From: Brachycybe producta
Lineage: Eukaryota > Arthropoda > Diplopoda > Playtdesmida > Andrognathidae
Assembly (NCBI GenBank): GCA_036925085.1
Contig: JAUPFP010000002.1
Span: 13,424,100 to 13,488,099, forward strand
Direction: 5' to 3'
Length of the DNA: 64,000 bases
Made by a program: the position numbers and the translations under genes. The notes beneath the pieces are model-generated. The model made no database searches. It was given only the letters and a program-made list of their open reading frames with translations, and was not told the DNA's origin. The stretch's first letter is position 1. Every line of letters starts with the position of its first letter. Positions 10,914 through 22,950 of this stretch are shown piece after piece.

Positions 10914-13498
10914 TTAAACACCGTTTGATACATTAAAAGGTTTATTGTTAATGAACCGTTCTACTACGGTCAGAGCTCGAAGCGGTTCGTCTCCCGGAAG
11001 ACGATGGCCGGCATTCCGCACTATTGCAAAGCAAAAATTAACGGCGCACGTGACATAACCGGCCGTGTTCAGATCGTTCGTGTTGACCTTCCATACGGTT
11101 CTGGTGGTCTGTGCGTACTGATTAGCGTAGTTCCACTCGAGTGAGTTTATCGTGTCCGTCATGCCGGCAGTCGGCACCAAATAGTCCATGTTTCCTGAAA
11201 TCAAGATCGTCTTGTAACCTCTGTTGAGGACGTTCTGTAGTTGGTCGGTGAAAGGTGTAGCGAGATCTCCGGTTTCAGTGATTCCTTCCAGGATGATCGG
11301 AGGGAAATCATTGAACTGTAGGCTTCCTACGTGAAGTGCCTGTCTCACCGGTGTGGAATTCACGAACGGAGTGTATGTTATGAACGTAGTTGGCTCGTTG
11401 TCGTAAAGGATGTTATCGCTCGATACGATTCCCGAATCGGCCGTGAAGAAGCTCGGGTGGTAAGCATTACCACCGGCAGATGTGCCACCTCCGCCTATCA
11501 GAAGGGCCATCATTTTCGAGGCCAGCGTATAAAATCTCACTTTTACGAGCATTGAAAACACACCTTCGAAGGTGGAAATCGTGGACATTAATTTCTTGTC
11601 GATCATGCCGTCTTGATAGAGATATTCTGCCGGTTTCACCATCTGTCCCGGGCTAAACATTCCTGAAACTAGAATGATACCTTTGAAGTTGGCACCAATG
11701 ACTTTGTTTGTTGTTATTATGTCGGCAACGACGATGGCATATTTGGCTATGGAAGAAAGATAAACAAATTTAAATTAATTTGGGACAAGAGAGAAATTGA
11801 AAGTGTGTTAGAAACTAGAACGGTAGCTGAATTACTTAATGGTATTTTTAAGTTGATATTTTTAAATAAAAGTTGAGTCATTTTCAAAATAACATAAAAA
11901 GCTTATTTTGAAAGATATCATCAACGTGAAAATATCTTCAAGTGATTTAGCTACCCTTCTAGTTTCTAAAGCACTTTCATGTTTTTCTCTCTGAACTACA
12001 AAATCAGAATTTGGGGGGCTTAATTTATGTTTTAAAAATGATTATCAAAAGTATTTAAGAAATTAAATGACCCATTTAATTACTAATTATGAGATGTTAA
12101 TCATAATTAAAAAACAAGAAATGGTTTGTTGTTGCCAAAAACAATAAACATTTTTGTTGTTGTAATTACATGCGTAAGACTCTCCGGTGACGTAGAAATC
12201 ATTGTTTGAAAACTCCGAGAAAACTTGGAAGAATTGCTTCAATGCGACGACCAAATCCTGAGCAATCAGTGAAGTTGTGTTTGTGTAAAATTCAACTGAC
12301 TTTGCATAACTGAATCCTTAAATATTCACAATTAATACCACAGGTGTTTTAATCAGGTTTAAATCATTTATTGGTTTTCCACCCAACCCCGACCCCACTT
12401 TTTTTTTCTCCTCACCTGTTCCAACTGGAGTGTCAATAAACAAAACGTTAAACTGGGACACCCAAGTGACGTTACGACGATTCACTTGACCGTCAGTCGT
12501 GATATAATACGGACCGATTTCCGCAAAATTGCCCGATAACGACGTTAGACCGGGTCCTCCGTTCATCCAAAGTACGATCGGTTTATGTGCTGAGTCATTC
12601 TGGAATATTATTTAATTATTTATTTGGGTGTGGAAAAATTTAGGATACTAGAAAGGTCGCTCAATCACCTAAGAGTATTTTTCATGTTGATATCTTTGTT
12701 TATGTCAGTTTGAAAATGAACCAACTAATTCGATAGGTTTTAATGTTTTGTCTATTATAAAAAAGTTTATTTTAAAAGATAATCAACATTAAAATACCCT
12801 TAAATTATAGAGCTACTCTTCTAGTTTATTATAATTTTGCTCCTGGAAGCTGAAGAGTTCAAAAATCAGCTTAAAGAAACAACTTTCAAGTTTTATAGGA
12901 AACTAGACCGAAGGTACGGTGATAATTTTCGTTATATTTTTCAAAATGGACTTTTTATTGCTATTTTAAAAAAGGTTGTCATCATTTATTTCTTTTAGAC
13001 AATCAGATCAAATGTAAGATAAAAACGCTTAATATTTCGGCTTTTTTTTTAAAAAAAAATGTCATTAGAAGTAAAAAGTTTATTTTCAACTATATTTTCA
13101 TGAAAATTATTTATGTAACTTTGGTTACATTTCTAGTTTCAAATGTTATTCTTAAAAAAAGCTCTTTAAGTAGATTATTTTTGGTAAAAATGAATGGATC
13201 TTACGAGTGCTGGAAAGAACCAAAAAAACAAATTGGCATCAGCATCCGGTCTGACGGTGAAAAATCCGGAATAACTTTCGAGGTTCATTCCCATTACGGA
13301 TGGAACTCTACTTTGAGTCCGCGCTTGTTTAATTTGTCCTTTCTGAATGAATGGAGTTAAAATAAGGGGCTCTTCATTATTATCATCATTAGATGAAGGA
13401 AAACCTCGCGATTGATGACACGATCCCTGCAATATTACACCAGTTCCAGTTATAAATATCAGCGCGATTAAGACAAGGATTCGTTCCATCAGGTCCAT
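10914..13498 (-). CDS. CPVL-type serine carboxypeptidase (S10), copy 3
   Basis: Four minus-strand exons: 13205-13498, 12416-12599, 12170-12316 and 10914-11746; together 485 codons plus a stop. The start at 13498 (MDLMER) was chosen over an upstream in-frame ATG at 13513 because it aligns with MDLIGQ of copy 2. Exon 1 encodes a signal peptide, then FIQKGQI and SYSGFFTV. Exon 2 has WMNGGPG. The nucleophile box across exons 3 and 4 reads GESYASKYA. The Asp box is SGNMDYLVP and the His box NAGHRLPGDEP, so the triad is complete. Copies 2 and 3 are closer to each other than to copy 1 (for example in the TAGYVTCAVNFCFAI segment). M1-type MITEs occupy introns 1 and 3. Confidence 0.9.
11785..12007. 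mobile_element. MITE, family M1, in carboxypeptidase copy 3 intron 3
   Basis: Contains GAAACTAGAACGGTAGC on the left and TAGCTACCCTTCTAGTTTC on the right, in near-palindromic arrangement. Confidence 0.7.
12636..12870. mobile_element. MITE, family M1, in carboxypeptidase copy 3 intron 1
   Basis: Left half ACTAGAAAGGTCGCTCAATC, right half GAGCTACTCTTCTAG, then TTTTGCTCCTGGAAG. A further degenerate copy may follow at about 12895-13140. Confidence 0.65.
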
Positions 13499-13513
13499 TT
13501 CTGGAGTTTTCAC

Positions 13514-14544
13514 TAAAGTTTTGGACTAAAAATTCTTTCTTATTTTGTAGCTGATTTTGTTGTCACTTTTAACTTTCTTTTGTAACTTGTGTTTTAATCA
13601 CTGTAATATTCTTATAATGATGTATTTCATTGCATCTGTGTTAATTACTGGGTTGATTGGAACGGAATCAACCAATGAAATGTCGTCGTCGTCGAATGAT
13701 TATTTCACTTTTGGCTCCTCTTCTTTTTATGTGATCTGAAAACTATATAATGAGTTATTTGAACAGGTTCTGTTAGACTCCTTTTGTACAACCAACTGGC
13801 AACGTTTGAAATGCATCGCAAACAGCTATTCTATTGTATTTTTGCATTTCGATTACGTGATTCCATTGTCTTCAATGATGTTATTTTAAGGGAGGTTTTT
13901 TTCTTCTTTGGTCTTATTTTTTTAAACGATATTTTCTTTAAGGATGGTGCGTGTCGTCACTATCCAATATTTACATTTGTTTCTGAAAGTTGACATGTCT
14001 TTTAGTAATCATATGTTTTCACAATTTTTTAAGAGAGGAAAACAAATGGAAAATGTTTTCAAAATAGAAGAGTAAATAAATAAATCATATTTTTTTTTAG
14101 TTTAAAATAAAATTCTTACTAAAATTGTGCAAAAGTCTAAAAAAAAAGTGTGCCTCAGGGGGAGATTCATTTGGCCCCAAAAGTAACCAAATGACCAAAA
14201 TTCAAATTGAGTCTAAATTTCTTGAAAATAATGCTTTAGATGAGGGGTAAACTGTCCTCAAGAAGTCCAAAAACGTTTTGAAAAGCACACTAATTCAAGA
14301 ATTTTGAAAACTTGGAAAAAAATATTCAAAATTGATAGGGTGTATAATAAATACTCTAAAAATGCCTCAATCGTCCTCTTTTGTCCGAAGAAAAGGCTTG
14401 AAGAAATATAAACATTCAAGAATTTATTAAATTTGAAGAAAAAAATGGCCGAAATTCAAAAAGTATGTCCTGAAATTTCGTCAACTGATCCATGAAGTTC
14501 CAAAAGGTGCTTCAAAAAGTTAAAATGTATCAGGAGGGCTCAAC
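13514..14544. other. Intergenic, A-rich dispersed repeat at about 14140-14520
   Basis: The 14140-14520 part (AAAAGCACACTAATTCAAG and similar) shares phrases with 63390-63910 at the right edge of the window (AAAAAGCACAAGATTCAAG). This suggests one old interspersed repeat. No gene seen. Confidence 0.35.
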
Positions 14545-15037
14545 GGGGCGACTGAATAAGCGCCAAATTGAACAAACGCCAAACTGAATAACCGCCAAAT
14601 TTTTGGCTTTTATTCAGTTTGGCGTTTCTTCCATTTGGCGCTTATTCAGTTTGGCGTTTGTTCCATTTGGCGCTTATTCAGTTTGGCGTTTGTTGCATTT
14701 GGCTTTTATTCAGTTTGGCGGTTATTCAGGTTTTTTGTTAATTCTGATGGTCCAAATATTGTGAGCTTTTATAGACGTCAGACTGTGCAGATTTACAAAC
14801 AGAACATGCTAACCTAACCAAATCTAACCTAACCTAACAATGTGTTTATCACATTTGGGCGGTTATTCAGTTTGGCGCTTGTTCAGTTTGGCGTTTGTTC
14901 CATTTGGCGCTTATTCAGTTTGGCGTTTGTTCCATTTGGCTTTTATTCAGTTTGGCGTTTGTTCCATTTGGCGTTTATTCAGTTTGGCGTTAGTTCAATT
15001 TGGCGCTTGTTCAATTTGGCGCTTGATCAGCGCCACC
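14545..15037. mobile_element. Fold-back minisatellite element with 8-bp target duplication
   Basis: Both ends consist of alternating GCGCCAAATTGAAC and CGCCAAACTGAATAA units pointing inward in opposite orientations; the interior is many tandem TTTGGCG(C/T)TT-plus-ATTCAG units. The element is flanked by a perfect direct repeat GGCTCAAC (14537-14544 and 15038-15045), as expected of an 8-bp target-site duplication. A short AACCTAACC run lies inside (about 14812-14838). No transposase frame is present. Confidence 0.7.
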
Positions 15038-15044
15038 GGCTCAA

Positions 15045-17720
15045 CTGACCACAAAATTCCACAAAGTTAAAACAATTGGAGGAAGTTTTTTCCCCAAGGG
15101 TAGTAGAGTGAGAAGATTTGCTGGTAACATAAGGGATTCAAGGAATTTTAGGACCATGGAAATAAGGATGTACTTTGACGTAGGCACGTATATCTCGCAC
15201 CATCACTCGCCCTATTGTCTACGTCATAGTACGGCCCAATTGCTAGAGTGGATGGTAAACCCCTTCCTTAGTTATGAGCTCACCTTCACTCACTCTATTA
15301 ACTTTGGAAGTTTTCCATGTGTTTTTTTTTTTTTTCAATAAAACGTTACAAATCAATCCGTGATCTTCAATTTATTATACAAAGTTATGAATAAAATAAT
15401 GAAACAAGTTGTTTAATTCCTTTCAATTGTTTGATCGAATGTACATAATAACAATGTTCTCCAAGGTAACAAGTTATAACAACTGTGTTTCCATACTTTT
15501 ACATCGATTGCAATGTAAACATAACATCATCATGTGTTTGTTTTTTGTTATGTAGCGTGTTAATACTATCCTGTTAAAAAATAACGCTAAGTCAAGTATT
15601 TAAAAAACTCATCAGTTTTTTTAGCATTAGCTACACCGTTTTAGCAGGCTCGGATTTTTATGCAATATCAAAAGCAAATGTTTCTCAATGTGTGGCCCAA
15701 GTGCCAATTGTGAACTAACAATCCCGCGTTGAGATCAACCAGCAATTGTTTGTTTGTTTGTTTTTTTCAATCAAAAACACTGGTTAGAGGCTAAAACTCT
15801 CTAGTTGACGACTGTTAGTAACTAGCCATTTAGCCTCTAACTATCCTTTTTTTATTAGAAAAAGTATAATTGCAGTTGCTCTAATGATGATGATTATTTC
15901 ACAATTGGGGCACAAATTGAGAAACATTTGCTTGATATTGCAGACAAATCTGAGCCCTAAAAATGAGTCATATTTGCAAAAATTGGAAATACATGTATGA
16001 TGTAAATTTCAGCATTTCAGACATACCGTATATTAATGCAAATGATGGGATAGAGACAAGACACACAACATTTTCTGATGAACGTTCTAACTCATAAAAT
16101 AACATCAGTTGTACATTTATTAGGACTATGTATAAATATTTTGCTATATATTGTTTGATTGTCAAAGTGAAATTACATACTGTATGTTGTTTATTTTTGT
16201 ATAGGCCTAGGCAGGTTGGGTGTGCCGCTGTCACAAGTTAGACATGTGAGCAAATATAGGCTGTAATTATAAGGCTCCATATTGTACAATACCCCATGGA
16301 TCCTATTTATAATATTTATTATATGTAAAAATTCAACAATTCGTCTAGTAGTTTTTTAACATAATCACTGAATTCTGTACCCTTCTAGTATTTAAATAAA
16401 AAAATCTAACATACATGCGATGTGACTGGTTGCAAATCAGTTATTTTGGATAAAAATCGTGTAAAATGTATGATATGAGTAATGAGTAAGAATAGATATT
16501 ACAATAATTTCGAATATAGTCTTAAATATGCAATAAAATGAAATTATTTTGAGTTAATTCCAATCAGTAATTAAATTATGGAATGGCTGACTTGTCAATT
16601 CGAGTAGTCAGCTAAATAGAACAGTAGTTTTCTGTTTCTCTTGATGAACAATGAACAGCAGAATACCTTAAAAAGTGTTGGATGTCCCAAAAAATATTGG
16701 AAGTTCCAAAAAATGTTGGATGTCCCAAAAATGAGTAACAAAATGTAGACAATTTTAACTACCAACAAATGGTATTTCTTGATGACAGAGGGTCCTGTAA
16801 TGTAATATTTGGCTCACATTTGCTTGGTATTTTATTTCTAACTGAATAAATATTATCATTTAATTTTTATATACCTGTCTAGCCTACTGTTAATGTTACA
16901 CGGCTGACTATTGGGAGTACGAAAGGTGGAATTTAGGCATTGTATATCTGAGTACTACGCAATTTTCCAATAAATCATTCAATAATTATTTATAATTTAT
17001 TTTTTGAACGTTAGTGAATTAGAGTAATTTGGTTCGAAAGGCAACATTTCATTGTTTCATTAATGTATTTGTGCATAAATACACTCTGAAGTTGGAAATT
17101 CAGTTAACTGGTTAACGATTAGATAACTCACTCTACCACATAGTTGTTTTTTTTTTAGCCATTTTAAGGGAATTTAAAAAATAAAACTAGAAATGTTCAA
17201 AGAAATGAGTTTCTGCTTTCGAGACATTTTCATATTTCTTGTTTCTACCAACGTTCACTGGTATTTCGAGCAACTGAAACTTGTGTTTTATTTGAAGTAA
17301 TTATTGCTCAGATGAAGAACAAGTACTGTTTAGAAAAAGAAAAACAGATTCTTGCTTTTTAGTTAGGACCACATTCAGGATTTCGGGTCCTTTCTGGTGT
17401 ACAGCCATTTTGTACTGATGGAGGCTAGCAAATAAGAGGATTGCATTAAAGTACCTCGTGTGTCTGAGAACACATAAACTAGGATGTTGCTAGCCTCCTC
17501 CTCCAGCCCTCATTGTCGTTTGAGATGGATTTGTTTCAGATGGAACACAACAAAAATACACTTCATATATCAAGAGTGAATTGTGAAACATTTTATTTCA
17601 TAATATCCAATATTTAATATCCAATGTTTGCATCACAGATGTATAAAAACAGGGGGGGGGGTTGGTTGTCGTTAACTTTGTAAAAAAAAAAACAGGCATT
17701 TATTTATGAGGGTGTTTGTT
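15045..17720. other. Intergenic, one hAT-type MITE and AT-rich sequence
   Basis: Holds the MITE at 15646-15959 (separate entry) and otherwise AT-rich sequence with no gene I can support. Confidence 0.4.
15646..15959. mobile_element. hAT-type MITE, family M2 (copy 1)
   Basis: Terminal inverted repeats GGCTCGGATTTTTATGC and, on the other side, GACAAATCTGAGCCC. Internally TTAGAGGCTAAAACTC pairs with TAGCCTCTAAC. It is homologous end to end with the better preserved copy at 57409-57691, which has an 8-bp duplication. Confidence 0.65.
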
Positions 17721-17897
17721 TCAGTTATAAACAAACCGACAACATTGTTGAAATAACGAACAACAGACACGACTGGTGAGAAAGTCGGTGCATTCGGCAC
17801 AAAGTAAATCGGCTTCGGCTGTCGGCAACAATGTCGAAACGATGGCCACTAGTAGTGTCGCTGCCACAACCAACATCCTACAATTAGTCGTCCACAT
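17721..17897 (-). CDS. Small predicted secreted cysteine-rich peptide A
   Basis: A 58-codon frame starting at 17897. It has a hydrophobic signal sequence ending LPTAEA, then a mature part of about 29 residues with six cysteines in the pattern C-x2-C-x8-CC-x5-CC, starting DLLCAEC and ending near RFVYN. The same cysteine spacing appears in peptide B 1.4 kb away. I do not recognise a family; secreted neuropeptide, defence or effector roles are all possible. The frame is short and intronless here, and an upstream non-coding exon cannot be excluded. It is below usual gene-finder thresholds, so it would normally be missed. Confidence 0.4.
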   Translation of the reverse strand: MWTTNCRMLVVAATLLVAIVSTLLPTAEADLLCAECTDFLTSRVCCSLFQQCCRFVYN

Positions 17898-18336
17898 GAT
17901 GATCCTTTTTTTGATGACAACAAGAAGAAAACCTTTAAATAATTAATAGTAACCAATTGATTCAGTTTTATTGCACATTAATAAATTAATTATCTAGTTA
18001 ATTAATTATTTAGAAACGACATAAAAGATGGTGGCTAATTGAACAAGGTTCAAACTGGACAACCGACATTTGAAAACAGCGCCAAATTGAACAAATGCCC
18101 AAGTAGAATGAAAGAATTTCAAGTTTTCTTGAAAATTTCAGGATAAATTGATGAATGATGATATCGTTAAAAATAAACTCTTTTAACGAAAATCATTTTT
18201 GCAGCTTCATTTACGTTTTTTATTTTAAATAAATATGTTTTATTTTAATAAGTTACTTTTAAAAAAAAAACCAATAGTTTATTATGAAAATATTAAAGAT
18301 TAAAACGTAAAAAAAGGTTGTAAAAATAAAGTGTTT

Positions 18337-18417
18337 GGCAGCGGTGGGATTCGAACCCACGCCTCCGAGGAGACTGGTGCCTAAAACCAGCGCCTTAGAC
18401 CACTCGGCCACGCTACC
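18337..18417 (-). tRNA. tRNA-Leu (anticodon UAG)
   Basis: The reverse complement folds as a class II tRNA: acceptor GGTAGCG pairs with CGCTGCC; A box GTGGCCGAGTGG; anticodon stem CTGGT/ACCAG enclosing the loop TTTAGGC (anticodon TAG); a long variable arm; B box GGGTTCGAATCCC. It has no intron. Length 81 nt. It lies between the two cysteine-rich peptide frames. Confidence 0.95.
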
Positions 18418-18744
18418 ACATATTTTATCGGTGATTTTATAGCCGACACAGTCGATATATTTATAATAAAAAAATCCATTTATAATCAGATACATTTATA
18501 TATTTTTAATTATAAATATCCTAACATAGGACAGTCATAAGATTAAATCACTGACACACAAATACTATACATATTTTAAATTATTTTTGAAAATATTTTT
18601 ATATTTTCTAATTTTTCAGAAAATGACACTTGAACGAATTTATAGACATTTTTTCGTTTTCAAATCAACTTTTAAGAAGAAATTTAAAGTATATTAGAAA
18701 CTAGAAGGGTAATTCAATTACTCCTAGAAGTTTTGGTTATTCTC

Positions 18745-19045
18745 CTGTCTTTCAAGAGCAAAATGAAAAGAAACTAGAATGTCTTTTAGAAACTAGAATG
18801 GTAGTTCAATCATTTTTAGGGTTATTTTATGTTGATATATTTTTAAAATAATTTTTATGGCAGTTTTGAAAATGATCCAACTTTGAGCAGACGATATTTT
18901 TTTTTATACAAAGTTTATTTTGAAAAGTATCAACATTTAAATACTAATAACTAGTAATAAATAATAATAAGCAATTTAGCTACCGTTTCTAGTTTCTAAC
19001 ACACTTTCAATTTATTTTTTAATGTTATTTATAAAACGCAGAATA
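18745..19045. mobile_element. MITE, family M1
   Basis: Starts near CTTTCAAGAGCAAAATG, has AAACTAGAATGGTAG on the left and TAGCTACCGTTTCTAG on the right, and ends by CGCAGAATAAC. A partial copy precedes it at about 18680-18720. Confidence 0.7.
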
Positions 19046-19105
19046 ACTATTGCATGGTGCAATAATTATATTATTGATGTTTTATTTTCTAAAAATAAAA
19101 TTAGT

Positions 19106-19369
19106 TCAGAATGGTAAAGGTAGAATTCCCAAATTGGTTCCGACGTTATCGACGGTATCTTCAATTTCTCCGAAAGCCCTTCCCGAATGGTGGCAACATT
19201 TACTCCTTCGAATGCAACACAAAAGACCGAACATGTTAATGCCGCAAAGACTACAAGCGAGCCCTTCGAACATATCGATGGCTATGGAGGCCTCAGCCGT
19301 CGTCAGCCAAACCAACATCAAAAGGGCCAAAACCAACGTCATTCTCGCACTTTGTCTGACCAACAACAT
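19106..19369 (-). CDS. Small predicted secreted cysteine-rich peptide B
   Basis: An 87-codon minus-strand frame from the ATG at 19369. A hydrophobic leader ends WLTTAEA. The mature region contains six cysteines as C-x2-C-x8-CC-x5-CC (starting ACSLC and ending SKCC), identical in spacing to peptide A, followed by an acidic tail (GEIEDTVDN). The leader resembles that of A (RM-x-L-V and TAEA). I infer two diverged tandem paralogues. Function unknown. The C-terminal end may be mis-called if an intron interrupts it. Confidence 0.4.
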   Translation of the reverse strand: MLLVRQSARMTLVLALLMLVWLTTAEASIAIDMFEGLACSLCGINMFGLLCCIRRSKCCHHSGRAFGEIEDTVDNVGTNLGILPLPF

Positions 19370-19399
19370 CCTCAAAAAAAATCAACCTCCAAATTTTGA

Positions 19400-21114
19400 T
19401 CTAAATACAAACGACAAAGAAAAAAACAAACAATGGGTCACATTCTTTGTTTATGGACCTTTTAGACCCTTATCATTAATTAATAATAATAATCATTATT
19501 ATTATTATAATAGTAAATAATAAACTTTACTTGGAAATTGAAGGTGGGGGTGGAAATAAGGTATTTCGTTTTTTTTTAAAGCAACTTTTAAAAGTTTTTA
19601 GAAAATATTTAAAACGACAATAATTGAGTTGTGCAATAATTGCATTTTCATGATGGTATTTTTCAAAATAAATCTTTTTATGACAATTTCATAAAAAAAT
19701 ACGGATTTTCACCTTAAAAATCTCCTTTCGCGTAAAAGTGTTAATTTATTGCATTCCATTTTATTTTTTTTTTAATTTTAAAAGAAAAACTTAAATTATT
19801 TTTCAAAAAATTGCTTTAAAAAAAAAGCAAAATGCTTCTTAATTAATTGTAACTGATCCGAAATATGTATAATTAAATTATGAAGTGAGAGAATGAAACG
19901 GGTTGAAATTGAATGAATATTAGATAATAGAAAAATGTAATATTTCTAATCACATAAATATTGTCATAGAAAATAGGTTTATTATTTTGACAGTATTGTA
20001 TATTATACTATATTAATATACAATAAAAGTTTTAATATAAAAAAGTAGTTCCTAATGACGCGGGAGACAACACGGTCAATGACCCTGATTTGACCTGAGA
20101 TTTTTATTTTGTCATATTTGTGTCCTATGATCTCCTATCCTTCCACACATTATCAGGATTCAGGAGGGTTTAAAGCCTTTTTGTCTTCTTCTTCAGGTAA
20201 AATAATGAAAGTGGTTTTTACAAGTAAGAGGAGGAGAACTGGACCTATTTTTCAGGTAACAGGTTTAACGTTTTTTTTTTTTGAGTAAAATAGCATTGAA
20301 CCGGATACATTTCTTTTGTCTCCTTTTTTTCTTTCTGGAAACTTTGAAATTTTTTTTTCTTGTTGTGTTACGGTGTTAGTAGGTCAAATAATGTGAGTCC
20401 TAATAAAAAATTAGAGAGACACACAGGTGAATTTGGATGGAAAAGGAGGCGGAATTCGGACATCAGAATATGGGGAGTGAGTGGGTTGGAGAAAAACCCA
20501 TTTAACTTTCATTTCCTTGTTTTGTTTTGTCAAAATATATTATTTTTTTTATAAATTTATAAATTAACAAAATTTCGGTATTGTTTATTTAAATTATTTT
20601 GGATAATTACTAAAACAGCTTTGTAATTAAAATAATTTTAAGATTTCATGTTTCAACTTTTAAATTCTGACCTCATTTTAAATTATAATCAAACGAACAA
20701 GTATGGAGAGGGAACTTAAAAATGTAATTTCTTAGTCATTTTATTAGTTAATTATTACTGGTCAGTGTCACTCTGTTAATTGATTGCTCGTAAGGTAAAT
20801 ATTTTTTATTAAAATAAAAATTCAAAAATATGCAAAATTGCTTTTCAGAAATTAGGCGATTCATGCAAATAGAAAATAAATCACAAAAAAAAATGCAAAT
20901 ATCTAATAAAATGATTATTGAATATTGTATATTTTTGTATATAATTGTATATTTAATAACAAAAGGGACGTTCAAAAATAAATTGGTTTTTAAAAAACTT
21001 TCTAAAGTTTATTTTCTAATAAATTAAAGAAATAAGTGACGTTCTGGAATTATTCAATATTTGCATTTTTTTTATTAAATTGGTTTCAAAATGTAAATGC
21101 ACCGCGAACTCTTA
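19400..21114. other. Intergenic AT-rich sequence
   Basis: Low-complexity and AT-rich; no gene, RNA or repeat boundary I can support. Confidence 0.4.
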
Positions 21115-21430
21115 TTTTTTCGCTCTCAAGAGCAAAATAAAGATAACCTAGAAAGTATTTTAAAAACTAGAAGAGTAGTTCAGTCACTTAAGGGTATTTT
21201 CACGTTGATATCTTTCAAAATTGAATTTTTTGACGTGAGTTTGAAAATGACCCAATTCCAAGATGACGATATTTTTTTAAATTTTTGTTATTTTGAAAGA
21301 TTTTCAACATGTGAATCTATTAAGTAATTCTGCTACCCGTTCTAGTTTCTAAAACACTTTCAATTTCGCTTTTGAGTTCTTCTTTTGAAATGCACAATAA
21401 CCTGAGTTCCCTAAATCAGCTGCTCATAAA
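21115..21430. mobile_element. MITE, family M1
   Basis: A nearly complete copy: AGAGCAAAATAAAGATAAC, AACTAGAAGAGTAGTTCAG, central GACGATATTTTTTTAAA, then GCTACCCGTTCTAGTTTC. Confidence 0.75.
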
Positions 21431-22662
21431 ACAGCTTAAACTAATAATTAATTATTGGCCATATGGCACTTCTATGGTACAACAGCAATAATTGGGTTTA
21501 ACCTGTTCTTTATGCAAATTTATTGCAAACTTTTTTGGTTTTACTGATTTAATTATTCCATTGACTCAGAACTTTATAAACATTTAAAACAAAAGTCTTA
21601 ATGTCATGTTTCGATGAACATAAACAAAAAATGGTCTAAATTTAAACTAGAAAGTTTTTTTTTGTGCTATTTGTGGTCAACGGCCACAATTAAAGTAATA
21701 AAGAATAATAATACCCTTTTGGCATAAAATTACTATCTTGGTTGAACAACTAGTAATAATAATTATAATATTTTCTTTTCTTGAAAACAAAAGTTGTTTT
21801 TGATGCTTGATGCAAGATCTAGAGCAAATGAAATCAACTGTTTTTTTTAATATTTTACAAGATTTATTATGATGCTTAACTTGTTTCTTGAAATTGAAAA
21901 TAAATGAGAATAAGCAACAAAAAAAACCTCCCTCCACCCTAAACTCACTTTCATTTGCTCGGATTTTCAAGTACATAAGAAAGAAAAAATACACAACTAA
22001 AAAAAATTAATAATTAATATTATTCTTACCAAAAGAATTCGTGATTAAATTAAAAACAAAATGGCGTTTGAAGTAAAAGCAAGATGGCCGCCGTTCGTCT
22101 TCTACTTGATATCAATTAAAATGAGAATTACTGATGAAGTTTTAAGCAGAAGTGTGTTTGCTGATCACCAACAATGAATGAGATGTGGATGTTCTCAAAT
22201 GTTGTTGGTTTCTTTTTATAAAAAGTAAAAATTTATCCATTGTTCTGATTTTTGTTTTTTGGGTTTAAATTTTTGGTTTCTGCCTTACAAAAGATGTTAG
22301 CTTTGTTATGATTGGTCTAAAATTAAGATGACGTTTATTTTTAAGACAAAAAAAATACCCGGAAGAGTATATTTATTATTATCAAATTTTTAACTCTCAC
22401 ATGCTGACTTAAATTAAACTATTACAGAGTGTAAAGGAGAATTTCCAAGAAACCATTAAATCAATTTCTGTGTCATGACGACTATTGACTTCTTGAAAGG
22501 AAATTACAAACTAGAAGAGTAACATGAATGTGCCTAAAAAGTACCTGTATGATTAATATTTTTCAATTTACATTATAAAGTTAGTTAGAAATTTACTTTT
22601 TGACCCAAATCCCACAACATTTTTAAACATATTATGGAAATATTCTTAATAATTATTAAGAT

Positions 22663-22950
22663 GGTTTATGAACATCAGACTTTCATGTGCAAAATGATAA
22701 GAAACTTGAATGTGGTTTATAAAGTAGAAGGGTAAGAGGATGTTTCAAAATAAAAAATTTTATTGGCAAAAATTTAAAAAAAATATCGTCTGCTTAAAAT
22801 ATGGTCATTTTCAAACTCGCATAAAAAGCTTAGTTTGAAAGATATCAATATGAAAATTACTGTTAAGTGATTTGTGTTACAATTCTAGTTTATAAAACAC
22901 TTTCTATTTTCTCCTCATTTTTGCACCTGAAAAACAGAATAATCAGATTA
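22663..22950. mobile_element. MITE, family M1
   Basis: Starts GGTTTATGAACATCAGAC, contains ATATCGTCTGCTTAAAAT at the centre and AACAGAATAATCAG at its right end. A further partial copy is at about 22490-22600. Confidence 0.7.

Noticed and set aside
14812-14838. Telomere-like AACCTAACC repeats
   Set aside because: Only a few imperfect units inside a fold-back element; not a telomere.
14635-15070. Open frames with repeated FGVCSIWRLFSLA
   Set aside because: Translation of the fold-back minisatellite; periodic only because the DNA repeats.
18259-18495. 78-codon minus-strand frame containing SVAEWSKALV
   Set aside because: This is the typical chance translation of a tRNA-Leu gene, which occupies 18337-18417.
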